DNA of 64,000 bases, taken from the NCBI GenBank assembly GCA_048268845.1, contig JBLWUQ010000002.1, positions 248,001 to 312,000 on the forward strand, written 5' to 3'. This DNA is from Muriiphilus sp048268845 (lineage in GTDB: Bacteria; Pseudomonadota; Alphaproteobacteria; Rhodobacterales; Rhodobacteraceae). Shown in pieces: positions 26,148 to 34,888 of this stretch (its first letter is position 1; each line of letters starts with the position of its first letter). The notes under the pieces were generated by a model. That model saw only the letters and a program-made list of their open reading frames with translations, was not told the origin of the DNA and made no database searches. The translations under genes were made by a program, and so were the position numbers.

Positions 26148-26161
26148 TTGACCCGGATCAA
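26148..26161 (+). promoter_or_regulatory. FNR-type box of the ppk2 promoter
   Basis: TTGAC-CCGG-ATCAA, one base from the consensus TTGAT-N4-ATCAA. Its centre (26154.5) is exactly 41.5 bases upstream of the start point predicted from the -10 hexamer at 26184-26189. Confidence 0.6.
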
Positions 26162-26183
26162 TGCCCTTTCCGGCCAGAACGTG

Positions 26184-26189
26184 TATGCT
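26184..26189 (+). promoter_or_regulatory. Predicted -10 element of ppk2
   Basis: TATGCT (4 of 6 to consensus) would start transcription near 26196, giving class II activator geometry with the FNR-type box. No good -35 is present, as expected for an activator-dependent promoter. Confidence 0.45.
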
Positions 26190-26217
26190 TGAGAGGTGCA
26201 GTTGAGGAGGGTTCCGG

Positions 26218-27207
26218 ATGACGATCACCACGGGAAAGGATGCTGCGCGGCCCACCGGGGCGGCGCAGGGGGAAAAGACCACGCCGCGCGCCAAGGGGCG
26301 CGCGGCCGAGATAGCCGGGGACGCCGGCGAGTTCCCGAAGGTGACGACCGACCTCATCCGCCAGACCTTCGAGAACGGCGCCTATCCCTACGAGGGCAAG
26401 CTCGACCGCAAGAGCTACGAGAGCGAGAAGGCCTGCCTTCAGGCCGAGCTGCTCAAGGTGCAGAAGTGGGTGGGCGAGACCGGGCAGAAGTTCGTCCTGC
26501 TGTTCGAGGGCCGCGACGCCGCCGGCAAGGGCGGCACGATCAAGCGATTCATGGAGCATCTGAACCCGCGTGAGGCGCGTGTCGTGGCGCTGAACAAGCC
26601 CACCGACCGCGAGCGCGGCGAGTGGTTCTTTCAGCGCTATGTCCAGCACCTGCCCACGGCGGGCGAAATGGTGTTCTACGACCGCTCCTGGTATAATCGT
26701 GCCGGGGTCGAGCGGGTGATGGGCTTTTGCACCCCGAACGAATACCTCGAATTCATGCGCCAGACGCCCGAACTTGAACGGATGCTGGTGCGTTCCGGCA
26801 TCCAGCTTTACAAATACTGGTTTTCCGTCACCCGAGAAGAACAGGCCCGCCGCTTTGCCGCGCGCGAGACGGATCCGCTGAAACGCTGGAAGCTCAGCCC
26901 GGTGGACAAGGCGTCCCTGTCGAAATGGGACGATTATACCGAGGCGAAAGAGGCGATGTTCTTCTATACCGACACCGCCGATGCGCCCTGGACGATCGTG
27001 AAGTCGAACGACAAGAAACGCGCCCGGCTCGAGACGATGCGCCATTTCCTCAACACGCTCGACTATCCCGGCAAGGACCATGGGCTTGTCACCCGCCCCG
27101 ATCCGCTGATCATCGGCCATGCCAGCCAGGTGATCCGCGGTGCCGCCCATATCCTTGGCGCGAGCCTGCACCCCGACCACCGGCGCGCCGGGCGCGAGGA
27201 GGGGTAG
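26218..27207 (+). CDS. ppk2: Polyphosphate kinase 2
   Basis: 329 residues. Soluble kinase of the PPK2 family that interconverts polyphosphate and nucleoside di/triphosphates. The Walker A motif is G98-RDAAGKGG-106; the Walker B/lid region is MVFYDRSWYNRAGVERVMGF (about 155-175), and the basic lid includes KRWKLSPVDKASLSKWDDYTEAKEAMF. The class signature YKYWFSVTREEQARRF is clear, and the length suits class I (ADP/GDP-phosphorylating). An unconserved Lys/Ala-rich N-terminus (about 40 residues) precedes the domain. AGGAGG lies just upstream of the start. The promoter region carries an FNR-type box at -41.5, suggesting induction under oxygen limitation. Confidence 0.95.
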   Translation: MTITTGKDAARPTGAAQGEKTTPRAKGRAAEIAGDAGEFPKVTTDLIRQTFENGAYPYEGKLDRKSYESEKACLQAELLKVQKWVGETGQKFVLLFEGRDAAGKGGTIKRFMEHLNPREARVVALNKPTDRERGEWFFQRYVQHLPTAGEMVFYDRSWYNRAGVERVMGFCTPNEYLEFMRQTPELERMLVRSGIQLYKYWFSVTREEQARRFAARETDPLKRWKLSPVDKASLSKWDDYTEAKEAMFFYTDTADAPWTIVKSNDKKRARLETMRHFLNTLDYPGKDHGLVTRPDPLIIGHASQVIRGAAHILGASLHPDHRRAGREEG

Positions 27208-27298
27208 GCGACAAGCAGCCAAGCGGCATCTGCGCCCCTTGCCGGAACGCCGCCGGGGCTTCATCCTTGCGCCGACGTGCAAGGCAGGAGGACCACGG

Positions 27299-28558
27299 GT
27301 GCGGATCACACGACGGACGGCAACATTCGGATTGGTCGCGACGGGGCTTGCGGCCTGCGGCGCGCGCGTCCCGGCGCCCGCGCTGGTCACACCTGCCGCT
27401 GCCGCCACCGACATTCCCGCGACCGTCGAGGCGCCGCCGGCGCGGTCGGCCAACAGCGGCTATGACGGCTGGGTGGACGGCTTTCGCGCGCGCGTCTCGT
27501 CCAAGGGCATCTCCGAGACGACGCTCGACGCCGCCTTTCGCGATGCGGGCTATCTGCCAAGCGTGATCGAGAACGACCGCAAGCAGTTTCAGGACCGCCG
27601 CACGCTCGAGGACTACATCGCCATCGCCGCGACCGACGCGCGGCTGTCCAACGGTGCGAAGATGTCGGCCAGGCACAAGGCGCTTCTGGCCGATATCGAG
27701 CGTCAGTTCGGGGTCGAGGCCGAGGTGCTGCTGGCGATCTGGGGCATGGAAAGCTCTTACGGCGCGCGGCGCGGCTCGACGCCGGTGGTCTCGGCGCTGT
27801 CGACGCTGGGCTATGCCAGCCGGCGCGCGGCGTTCTTCGAGGGGCAGTTGGTTTCGGCGCTGCGCATCCTTCAGCGCGGCGACATCGCGCCCGCGAAGAT
27901 GACCGGAAGCTGGGCCGGCGCGATGGGCCATACCCAGTTCATCCCGACCACGTTCGAAAGCCACGGGGTCGATTTTCGCGGCGACGGGCGGCGCGACATC
28001 TGGGCTGATGACCCGACCGACGCGCTGGCCTCGGCGGCGAATTACCTCAGGGCCTCGGGCTGGAACCGGGGTCAGCTCTGGGGGCTGGAGGTGCGGCTGC
28101 CGCAAGGCGGTGCCGCGCTGGAAACCCTGCCGGCGGCACAGTGGAGCGCCAAGGGCGTGACCCGCGCCGATGGCCGCGCGCTGCCCGATCACGGGCCCGC
28201 GCAGCTGATCCTGCCGGGGGGCGCGGGCGGTCCTGCGTTCCTTCTGTTCCGCAATTACTGGGTGTTTCGCAAATACAACGACTCGATGAAATACGCGCTG
28301 GCGGTCGGGCATCTGTCGGACCGGCTGGCGGGTGGCAAGGCGCTGGTCGGCTCATTCGGGACGGATGCCGAGGGGCTGACGCTGGACGAGCGCAAGGAGA
28401 TGCAGGAACGCCTGACCAAGGCCGGGTTCGACACCGACGGCGCCGACGGGGTGATCGGCGACAAGACCACGGCAGCGATCCGCGCCTATGAGGCTGCGCG
28501 CGGGATTGCGGTCAGCGGCATAGCCTCGCATGCGCTGTTGCGCCACCTCAGGGGGTAA
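27299..28558 (+). CDS. Lytic murein transglycosylase, MltB-like lipoprotein with peptidoglycan-binding domain
   Basis: 419 residues from GTG 27299; AGGAGG at 27286-27291 with 7-base spacing decides this start. The N-terminus has an arginine pair and a lipobox, TGLAAC (lipid Cys near residue 20). The SLT_2/MltB domain spans about 55-335, with the catalytic Glu in LAIWGMESSYGARRGS, the AMGHTQFIPTTF motif and DIWADDPTDALASAANYL. The C-terminus (about 350-415) is a PG_binding_1 repeat (DTDGADGVIGDKTTAAIRAYE). It cleaves glycan strands at the cell envelope. The 3' end overlaps the convergent DUF2461 gene by 11 bases. Confidence 0.93.
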   Translation: MRITRRTATFGLVATGLAACGARVPAPALVTPAAAATDIPATVEAPPARSANSGYDGWVDGFRARVSSKGISETTLDAAFRDAGYLPSVIENDRKQFQDRRTLEDYIAIAATDARLSNGAKMSARHKALLADIERQFGVEAEVLLAIWGMESSYGARRGSTPVVSALSTLGYASRRAAFFEGQLVSALRILQRGDIAPAKMTGSWAGAMGHTQFIPTTFESHGVDFRGDGRRDIWADDPTDALASAANYLRASGWNRGQLWGLEVRLPQGGAALETLPAAQWSAKGVTRADGRALPDHGPAQLILPGGAGGPAFLLFRNYWVFRKYNDSMKYALAVGHLSDRLAGGKALVGSFGTDAEGLTLDERKEMQERLTKAGFDTDGADGVIGDKTTAAIRAYEAARGIAVSGIASHALLRHLRG

Positions 28559-29195
28559 GGGCCGCCGTCAGTTCCTTGCGGATGGGCTCCAGCCGGGCAA
28601 AGCCGGTGATGAGTGCGGCCAGCGGGTCGGCCTGTTCGGCGGCATCGAGATCATGCCACAGCACCATGCCCTTGCGCCGCAACAACCCGCCGCGCGGGTG
28701 GTCGGCGGGGTAGGGGGCAGGCACCTTCTTGATGTCTGCCGGGTTCATCCGGTGACCCTCGGCCAGCGCCGCGTCGATCGTTGCCGCCAATGCCGCGCCC
28801 GCGTCCGACGCGACATGATCGCGCCAACGCGCCAGCGCCGGTTTGTCGAACGCCATCACCCCGACCCCGAGCCGGGCATAGGTGCGCGCCGCCCCGAACA
28901 TGAATGTGACCGGCGTGGCGCGGTCGGTCCATTGCAGGTGCAGGTGGGTGTTGTAGGGCGTCTTGTCGCGGGAAAACCGCAGGTCGCGCTGGACGCGGTA
29001 GAGTTTCGGCGTCACCGACAGCCCGGCCTCGCGTCGCAGCGATTGTTCGATTTCATCGAGAAATGCCTTGGCAGGGCGCTTTACGGCGGCCTCATAGTCG
29101 GATTTATGCTCATTGAACCAGTCGCGGTTGTTGTTGGCGGCAAGCCGGTCGAGAAAACCGAGCGCCTCCGGGATCAGGGTTTCAAACGCGGGCAT
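28548..29195 (-). CDS. DUF2461 (TIGR02453) family protein
   Basis: 215 residues. It begins with the family hallmark FLDRLAANNNRDWFNEHKSDYEAAVKRPAKAFL (about 14-46), then YRVQRDLRFSRDKTPYNTHLHLQW (about 67-90) and the C-terminal W-H-D-L block. The function of the family is unknown; it is widespread and usually encoded singly. It overlaps the transglycosylase gene by 11 bases at the 3' end and is divergent from the methyltransferase, with 91 bases between start codons. Confidence 0.9.
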   Translation of the reverse strand: MPAFETLIPEALGFLDRLAANNNRDWFNEHKSDYEAAVKRPAKAFLDEIEQSLRREAGLSVTPKLYRVQRDLRFSRDKTPYNTHLHLQWTDRATPVTFMFGAARTYARLGVGVMAFDKPALARWRDHVASDAGAALAATIDAALAEGHRMNPADIKKVPAPYPADHPRGGLLRRKGMVLWHDLDAAEQADPLAALITGFARLEPIRKELTAALTP

Positions 29196-29286
29196 GGCAA
29201 ACTCCTTTGCGTCAGGTTGCCCGGATCGCGCGCCTTGTCCAGCGCCATGCGCGGGATTAGGTAATGTCGGCGGTCAGGAGGCGATG

Positions 29287-29883
29287 ATGTGGGATGAACG
29301 ATTTTCAATGCCGGGCTACCTGTTCGGAACCGAACCGGCGGCGTTTCTGGCGGCGCATGCGGAATACCTGAAACCGGGGCTGAGCGCGCTTGCCGTCGCC
29401 GACGGCGAGGGGCGCAATTCGGTGTTCATGGCCGAGCATGGCGTCGAGGTCACGGCGATGGACGCGAGCGCCGTGGCGGTGGAAAAGGCGATTCTGCTGG
29501 CGCGCGAACGTGGCGTGAATGTCGGCTGGCATATCGGCGACGTTGCCGACTGGAACTGGGCCGGGGCGCAATACGATCTGGTGGTCGGCATCTTCATCCA
29601 GTTCATGGTGCCCAGCCTGCGCGCCAAGGTGTTTGCCGGCATGGTCGAGGCGCTGAAGCCGGGCGGGTATCTGATGCTGCACGGCTACCGGCCGGAACAG
29701 CTCCAACTCGGCACCGGCGGGCCGCCGCGGGCGGAGATGCTCTATACCGAAGACCTGCTGCGCGAGGCGTTTGGCGATCTCGAGATCGTGGAATTGCGCA
29801 GCTATGACCGCGACATCACCGAAGGCACCGCGCATTCCGGCATGTCGGCGCTGATCGACCTGGTGGCGCGAAAGCCCGCCTGA
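29287..29883 (+). CDS. Class I SAM-dependent methyltransferase
   Basis: 198 residues. AdoMet-binding pattern: LAVADGEGRNSVFMAEHGVEVTAMDASAVAVEKA (a variant motif I, D-G-E-G-R-N, then the acidic end of strand 2). Later come YDLVVGIFIQFM and LKPGGYLMLHGY. The opening MWDERFSMPGYLFGTEPAAFLAAH is typical of small TehB/Methyltransf_25-like enzymes sometimes annotated as thiopurine or tellurite methyltransferases; the substrate is unknown. AGGAGG at 29276-29281 fits ATG 29287 (5-base spacing) better than ATG 29284. Confidence 0.88.
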   Translation: MWDERFSMPGYLFGTEPAAFLAAHAEYLKPGLSALAVADGEGRNSVFMAEHGVEVTAMDASAVAVEKAILLARERGVNVGWHIGDVADWNWAGAQYDLVVGIFIQFMVPSLRAKVFAGMVEALKPGGYLMLHGYRPEQLQLGTGGPPRAEMLYTEDLLREAFGDLEIVELRSYDRDITEGTAHSGMSALIDLVARKPA

Positions 29884-29934
29884 TCCGGCCCGACCCGTCT
29901 TGCCCGACCGCGCAACGCGTGGTTAAGGGAGCGG

Positions 29935-31323
29935 ATGAGCCAGCATCCGACCACTATCCGTGCCCATATGCGCGCCCATCTGGCGCTGGGCCTGCCGCTG
30001 ATCGGCAGTCACATCGCGCAGATGGCGATCGGCATGACCGACACGATCATGCTGGGCTGGTACGATGTCGAGGCGCTGGCGGGACTCGTTCTGGCCAACT
30101 CGATGTTCATCGTGATGTTCCTGTTCGGATCGGGCTTTGCCTTCGCGGTCATGCCGCTGGTCGCGGCTGCCGCCGAGGCGGGCGACCAGACGCGGATCAG
30201 GCGCGTTACCCGGATGGGGCTGTGGATCTCGGCCGGTTTCGCGCTGGCGGCGGTGCCGGTGTTCTGGTTCTCGGCGCCTCTGCTCGAGGCCGCCGGGCAG
30301 AACCCGGAGCTCGCCGCCAAGGCGCAGAGCTATCTGCGGATCATGGGCTGGTCGATCATCCCGGCGCTGACAGTGATGGTGCTGAAAAGCTATCTCTCGG
30401 CGCTTGAGCGCACGCGGGTTCAGCTTTTCGTCACGGTCAGCGCGGCGCTGGCCAATGTCGGCTTTGACTACATGCTGATCTTCGGCAACTGGGGCGCGCC
30501 GGAACTGGGCATCCGGGGGGCCGCGATCGCCTCGCTGGGGGTGCAGCTCATCTCGGTCAGCGTGCTGGCCCTCTATGCGCTGCGCACCTTCCCCGAACAC
30601 AGCCTCATGGTGCGCATCTGGCGCCCCGACTGGGAGGCGATGCGCGAGGTTGCGCGGATGGGCTGGCATGTCGGCGTCACCACGCTGGCCGAAGTCGGGC
30701 TGTTCACCGCCTCGTCGCTGCTGGTCGGGCTGCTGGGGACGGTGCCGCTGGCGGCGCACGGGATCGCTCTGCAGATCACCTCGGTGTCGTTCATGGTGCC
30801 GCTGGGCCTGTCGAACGCGGCGACGGTGCGCGCGGGGCGGGCCTTCGGGCGGCGCGACGGAGTGGGCCTGAGGCAAGGCGCGGTGGCGGCCTTGCTGATG
30901 GGGCTGGTCTGGTCAGTGGTGTCGGTCATCGTGTTCCTGACGCTGCCCGAACTGTTGGTCGGCGGATTCATCGACCCGGATGAACCGCTGCGCGCCGATA
31001 TCCTTGACATCGGCCGGGTGCTGCTGGCGATGGCGGCGCTGTTCCAGCTTGCCGATTCGACCCAGGTGATTGCGGTGGCGCTGTTGCGCGGGATGCAGGA
31101 CACGCGGGCGCCGATGTGGATCGCGGCGGCAAGTTACTGGCTGGTGGGCGCCACCATGAGCTATCTGATCGGCATCGTCGCCGGGGTCGGGGCGGCGGGT
31201 GTCTGGCTGGGTCTGGTGCTGGGGCTCGGCTCGGCCGCGGTGTTCCTGGTGATCCGGTTTCGCCGCCGCTCGGCACTGGTCGGGCTGGATGAAACCGGGC
31301 AGGCGCTCGAAACGCACGGTTGA
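29935..31323 (+). CDS. MATE-family efflux transporter
   Basis: 462 residues, twelve hydrophobic segments in two six-helix halves. The first half opens LALGLPLIGSHIAQMAIGMTDTIMLGWYDVEALAG, the NorM-type signature of sodium- or proton-driven multidrug/toxin extrusion pumps. The second half has the matching AEVGLFTASSLLVGLLGTVPLAAHGIALQ. The substrate is not predictable. It stands alone, with the CapA-like lipoprotein gene starting 49 bases after it. Confidence 0.93.
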   Translation: MSQHPTTIRAHMRAHLALGLPLIGSHIAQMAIGMTDTIMLGWYDVEALAGLVLANSMFIVMFLFGSGFAFAVMPLVAAAAEAGDQTRIRRVTRMGLWISAGFALAAVPVFWFSAPLLEAAGQNPELAAKAQSYLRIMGWSIIPALTVMVLKSYLSALERTRVQLFVTVSAALANVGFDYMLIFGNWGAPELGIRGAAIASLGVQLISVSVLALYALRTFPEHSLMVRIWRPDWEAMREVARMGWHVGVTTLAEVGLFTASSLLVGLLGTVPLAAHGIALQITSVSFMVPLGLSNAATVRAGRAFGRRDGVGLRQGAVAALLMGLVWSVVSVIVFLTLPELLVGGFIDPDEPLRADILDIGRVLLAMAALFQLADSTQVIAVALLRGMQDTRAPMWIAAASYWLVGATMSYLIGIVAGVGAAGVWLGLVLGLGSAAVFLVIRFRRRSALVGLDETGQALETHG

Positions 31324-31372
31324 TCGGTGCGTCCGGGCGGTTAACGTGGGCGGGTGGCTTCAAGGATTTCGG

Positions 31373-32563
31373 ATGCGCCTGCTCGTTTTGCCCTTCCTCG
31401 CGCTGATGGCGCTGACCGCCTGCGTGCCCGAGGACGAGCCCGCCGCCCCGACGCCAACCGTCATGGCCCCCGCCGGCATCTGCACCGCCGAACCGGTGTT
31501 CGAGGCCGCCCCGCTCAATACCTGCGCCTCTGGCGCGACGCTGCGGCTGGCCTTCGTCGGCGACGTGCTGGTGCATGAGCAGCTTCAGGATCACGGCTAC
31601 AGATACGGGTTCGATGCGATCTGGTCGCAGCCGGCGAGATACCTGCGCGCCGCCGATCTGGCGATTGCCAACCTCGAAGGCCCGGTGGCGCCGGGGATGA
31701 CCGAGGCGCGCACCCGGGTGGCCGACCCCGGCCCGGTGGAGGATGGCCTGGTCTACACCGGCTATCCGCTGTTCAACTATCACCCGGTGCTGCTGCGTGA
31801 CCTGAAGGCGGCGGGGGTCGATCTGGTGACGACGGCCAACAACCACGTCTTCGACCGGGGCAGGGAGGGCGCCGACATGACGCTGGCGGAACTGGCGCGC
31901 GCCGGGCTGCCGGCTGTCGGTTCGGTGCCGCGCGAGGGGAGGCGCGAGTTCGTCCACCGCCGGGCAACGGCGCTGGGCACGGTGTCGTTCATCGCTTGCA
32001 CTTATGGCACCAACGGCTTCACCGACGCGCGCGATCAGGTGATCTGGTGTTTTGCCGAGCAGGACCGGCTGACCGCGCTGGTCCGGCGCGAGGCGGCCGA
32101 TCCGGCGGTCGCGGGCGTGGTCGTGCTGCCGCATTGGGGCACCGAATATGCCAGCCGGCAGAATTCCGGGCAGGAGCGACTGGCGCGCGCCTTGGTGGCG
32201 GCCGGGGCGATGGCGGTGGTCGGGACGCATCCGCACGCGGTCCAGCCCTTCACCACCGAGACACGCGGCGACGGCGCGCAGGCGCTGGTCGCCCATTCCA
32301 CCGGCAATTTCATCTCGACGCAGGGGTTTGAACCTTCGGCCTACGAGGCGATGGCGCTCATCGACATCTGCGATGGCGGGGCCGGGCGCGGGCTGGTGGT
32401 GCAGCGGGCCGGGTGGATCGCGATGCAGATGCGGCTGACGACGCGCGGCTACTGGGTCGACATCGCGCCGCGCGGCTCGACCGGCGAGGCGGGGGCAGCC
32501 GAAGCCCACCTGCGCCGGGTCGCACCGGGCTTTGCCGCCCAGCCCGCCGCGTGTTCGGGGTGA
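31373..32563 (+). CDS. CapA-family (PGA_cap) metallophosphoesterase-fold lipoprotein
   Basis: 396 residues. Lipoprotein signal with lipobox LTAC (about 14-17). The CapA fold motifs follow in order: LAFVGDVLVHEQL (about 55-67), AIANLEGPVAPG, DLVTTANNHVFDRGREG, VVLPHWGTEYAS, VVGTHPHAVQPF and ALVAHSTGNFIS. Members are linked to polyglutamate capsule synthesis, but most proteobacterial copies have no known role, and there are no capB/capC-like neighbours here. ATG 31373 is chosen because the lipoprotein signal begins there and CAAGGA lies upstream. Confidence 0.88.
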   Translation: MRLLVLPFLALMALTACVPEDEPAAPTPTVMAPAGICTAEPVFEAAPLNTCASGATLRLAFVGDVLVHEQLQDHGYRYGFDAIWSQPARYLRAADLAIANLEGPVAPGMTEARTRVADPGPVEDGLVYTGYPLFNYHPVLLRDLKAAGVDLVTTANNHVFDRGREGADMTLAELARAGLPAVGSVPREGRREFVHRRATALGTVSFIACTYGTNGFTDARDQVIWCFAEQDRLTALVRREAADPAVAGVVVLPHWGTEYASRQNSGQERLARALVAAGAMAVVGTHPHAVQPFTTETRGDGAQALVAHSTGNFISTQGFEPSAYEAMALIDICDGGAGRGLVVQRAGWIAMQMRLTTRGYWVDIAPRGSTGEAGAAEAHLRRVAPGFAAQPAACSG

Positions 32564-32630
32564 TGCAGGTGCGATTGTGCCGCGCCAGCGCATCGGCTAG
32601 GTCTTTGTCGACGCAATTTCCGGACCCAAG

Positions 32631-33107
32631 ATGAATCGCATCAGCAAAATCGAGATCGACGAGGCCGGCCTTGCCGCGCCCACCCCGGCGATCGAGCAGG
32701 AGCGCAAGGTCGCGGTGTTCGACCTGCTTGAGGAAAACAGCTTTGCCCCGGTGGCGCGCGGCGAGGTCCAGCCGCCCGAAGGCCCGTTCCACCTGAACCT
32801 GTCGATCCGCGACAAGCGGCTGGTGTTCGATCTGGCCACCGAGACCGGCGCCAATGCCGGCGAGTTCCACCTCAGCCTCGGGCCGTTCCGGCAGGTGGTG
32901 AAGGATTATTTCCAGATCTGCGAAAGCTATTTCGACGCGGTGAAAACGCTGCCGCCCAGCCAGATCGAGACAATCGACATGGCGCGGCGCGGTATCCACA
33001 ACGAGGGCGCGCGGGTGGTTCAGGAGCGGCTGGAAGGCAAGGCCGAGGTCGATATCGACACCGCCCGGCGGCTGTTCACGCTGATCTGCGTGCTGCACTG
33101 GGGCTAG
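32631..33107 (+). CDS. UPF0262 family protein
   Basis: 158 residues with the family opening ISKIEIDEAGLAAPTPAIEQERKVAVFDLLEEN and the centre FHLNLSIRDKRLVFDL and FHLSLGPFRQVVKDYFQICESYFDAVK. The function is unknown. The family is restricted to alphaproteobacteria and normally precedes the low-molecular-weight phosphatase and infA, as here. No membrane or export signal is seen. Confidence 0.92.
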   Translation: MNRISKIEIDEAGLAAPTPAIEQERKVAVFDLLEENSFAPVARGEVQPPEGPFHLNLSIRDKRLVFDLATETGANAGEFHLSLGPFRQVVKDYFQICESYFDAVKTLPPSQIETIDMARRGIHNEGARVVQERLEGKAEVDIDTARRLFTLICVLHWG

Positions 33108-33138
33108 GCGCAATGCCTTTGGGGAGAGACGACCGCTG

Positions 33139-33606
33139 ATGCCTTCGAGCCTGCCCCAGTCGGTCCTGTTCTGCTGCGACCACAACGCCGTGCGCTCGCC
33201 GATGGCCGAGGGCATGATGAAGAAGTTCTATGGCGAACGGGTCTATGTCCAGTCGGCGGGGGTGAAAAGCGAGCTGGAAGTGGACGGCTTTTCGGTGGCG
33301 GTCTGCCACGAGATCGGCGTCGAGTTGTCCCGCCACAAGGCGCGGTCATTCGATGACCTCGAGGAGTGGGGCGACGACATTTCCGCCTATGATCTGGTGA
33401 TCGCGCTGAGCCCGGCGAGCCAGCGCAAGGTGCTGGAGCTGACGCGGGTTCACCACCTCGACGTCGAATACTGGCCGGTGCTCGACCCGACCGGGCTGGG
33501 CACCAAACGCGACGAAAAGCTCGACGCCTACCGCCAGGCGCGCAACCAGATCCGCGACCGGATGATCGCGCGTTTCGGCGAGCCGCTGCCCGACGAGGTG
33601 GAGTGA
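33139..33606 (+). CDS. Low-molecular-weight protein-tyrosine-phosphatase-like protein
   Basis: 155 residues. The phosphate loop C-x5-R is FCCDHNAVRSPMAEGMMKKFYG (Cys at about 13, Arg at about 19), as in LMW-PTPs and arsenate reductases. The general-acid region DPTGLG retains Asp-Pro. It lacks the extra thiols of ArsC and sits in the UPF0262-infA cluster, so a housekeeping phosphatase role is more likely than arsenate reduction. It is followed after one base by a 34-codon frame leading into the nitrilase-family gene. Confidence 0.85.
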   Translation: MPSSLPQSVLFCCDHNAVRSPMAEGMMKKFYGERVYVQSAGVKSELEVDGFSVAVCHEIGVELSRHKARSFDDLEEWGDDISAYDLVIALSPASQRKVLELTRVHHLDVEYWPVLDPTGLGTKRDEKLDAYRQARNQIRDRMIARFGEPLPDEVE

Positions 33607-33607
33607 C

Positions 33608-33712
33608 ATGTTCGGAACGGACAAGAACAAGGCGCAAATCCGGGTTGAAATCACCGCAAAGGTTCGATTGAGACAAGCCCTTTGGGAGCGCCGCCCGGTG
33701 ACGGCGCGATGA
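33608..33712 (+). CDS. Possible 34-residue leader or remnant ORF before the nitrilase-family gene
   Basis: ATG 33608 begins one base after the phosphatase stop, and the frame ends TGA at 33710-33712, overlapping the next start (ATGA). The product (MFGTDKNKAQIRVEIT... ending RRPVTAR) is basic and matches nothing I know; codon choice is less GC3-biased than in the neighbours. It could be a translational-coupling leader, a remnant at the nitrilase junction, or chance. Confidence 0.3.
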   Translation: MFGTDKNKAQIRVEITAKVRLRQALWERRPVTAR

Positions 33713-34590
33713 AGGTCGCCGCCGCCTGCTACCCGATCGACTGGATGGAGGGCTTCGACTGCTACGCCGACAAGATCGCGCGTTGGGTGGGTGAGGCCGC
33801 GGGCGAGGGCGCGGACCTGCTGGTGTTTCCCGAGTTCGGCGCGATGGAGCTTGCCGCGCTCGCAGGGCGCAAGATCGCGGGTGATCTGGAAGCCTCGATG
33901 CGCGCGGTCAGCGACACGCTGCCGGCCGCCTGGGATCTGCACGCCGAGCTGGCGGCGCAACACGGGGTCCATATCCTGGCGGCGTCGGGGCCGGTCTTTG
34001 CCGGCGCGCGCCCGGTGAACCGCGCGATGTTCGTCACCCCCAACGGAGCGCGCCAGCACCACGACAAGCAGATCCTCACCCGCTGGGAGCGCGACCCGAT
34101 GAACCTGACCCCCGGCGATCCGCTGGTGGTGATGGACACCGCGCTGGGCCGGATCGGGGTGCTCATCTGCTATGACGCCGAGTTTCCGCTGCTGGCCCGC
34201 GCGCTGATCGAGGCGGGGGCAGAGATCCTGCTGGTGCCGTCCGCGACCGAGGCGCTGGAAGGTTTCACCCGCGTTCGGGTCGGTGCGATGGCCCGCGCGC
34301 TGGAAGGGCAATGCGTGGTGGTCCACGCGACGACGCAGGGCGCGGCGCCCTGGTCGCCGGTGGTCGATGAAAACAGCGGGGCGGCCAGCATCTATTGCCC
34401 GCCCGACCGGGGCTTTCCTGCCACGGGCATCCTGGCAGAGGGCGCGATGAACACGCCCGGCTGGACCTTCGCCGAAGTCTCGCGTAAGGCCATCGGCGAG
34501 GCGCGCCGCGACGGCAACGTGTTGACCAAGGCGCATTGGGCGGAACAGTCGGCGCGCGTCAAATCCGCCGGCTGTGTGCAGTTGCGCTGA
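33709..34590 (+). CDS. Carbon-nitrogen hydrolase (nitrilase superfamily)
   Basis: 293 residues. The catalytic triad is visible: Glu in LVFPEFGAMEL (about 41-51), Lys in RQHHDKQILTRWE (about 115-127) and Cys in GVLICYDAEFPLLAR (about 149-163). The fold and length fit amidase/carbamoylase branches; the substrate is unknown. ATG 33709 overlaps the preceding small frame. In related genomes, as I recall them, infA directly follows the phosphatase gene, so this gene looks inserted into that cluster. Confidence 0.88.
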   Translation: MKVAAACYPIDWMEGFDCYADKIARWVGEAAGEGADLLVFPEFGAMELAALAGRKIAGDLEASMRAVSDTLPAAWDLHAELAAQHGVHILAASGPVFAGARPVNRAMFVTPNGARQHHDKQILTRWERDPMNLTPGDPLVVMDTALGRIGVLICYDAEFPLLARALIEAGAEILLVPSATEALEGFTRVRVGAMARALEGQCVVVHATTQGAAPWSPVVDENSGAASIYCPPDRGFPATGILAEGAMNTPGWTFAEVSRKAIGEARRDGNVLTKAHWAEQSARVKSAGCVQLR

Positions 34591-34669
34591 TTTCAGCTTG
34601 AATACCCACGGGTTTGGGATCATTTAGAGGGCGCTCGCAGGTTGGCGGGCGATAAGTAACGGAGTGACC

Positions 34670-34888
34670 ATGGCCAAGGAAGAAATGCTCGAATTTCCCG
34701 GTGTCGTGAAGGAGCTCCTGCCTAACGCGACGTTCCGGGTCGAGCTGGAAAACGGCCATGAGATCATCGCGCATACGGCAGGAAAACTTCGCAAGAACCG
34801 GATTCGCGTGCTCGCGGGCGACCGCGTGCAGGTCGAGATGACACCCTATGATCTGACCAAGGGCCGGATCAATTACCGCTTCCGCTAG
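34670..34888 (+). CDS. infA: Translation initiation factor IF-1
   Basis: 72 residues, a single OB-fold S1-like domain: MAKEEMLEFPGVVKELLPNATF, ELENGHEIIAHTAGKLRKNRIRVLAGDRVQVEMTPYDLTKGRINYRFR. IF-1 binds the ribosomal A site at initiation. The start at ATG 34670 gives the canonical length; a GTG-ACC extension two codons upstream is not needed. The maf frame begins inside its 3' end. Confidence 0.98.
   Translation: MAKEEMLEFPGVVKELLPNATFRVELENGHEIIAHTAGKLRKNRIRVLAGDRVQVEMTPYDLTKGRINYRFR

Noticed and set aside
33139..33606. Arsenate reductase annotation for the phosphatase-like gene
   Set aside because: Cluster context and the absence of extra thiol residues favour a housekeeping LMW phosphatase-like protein.
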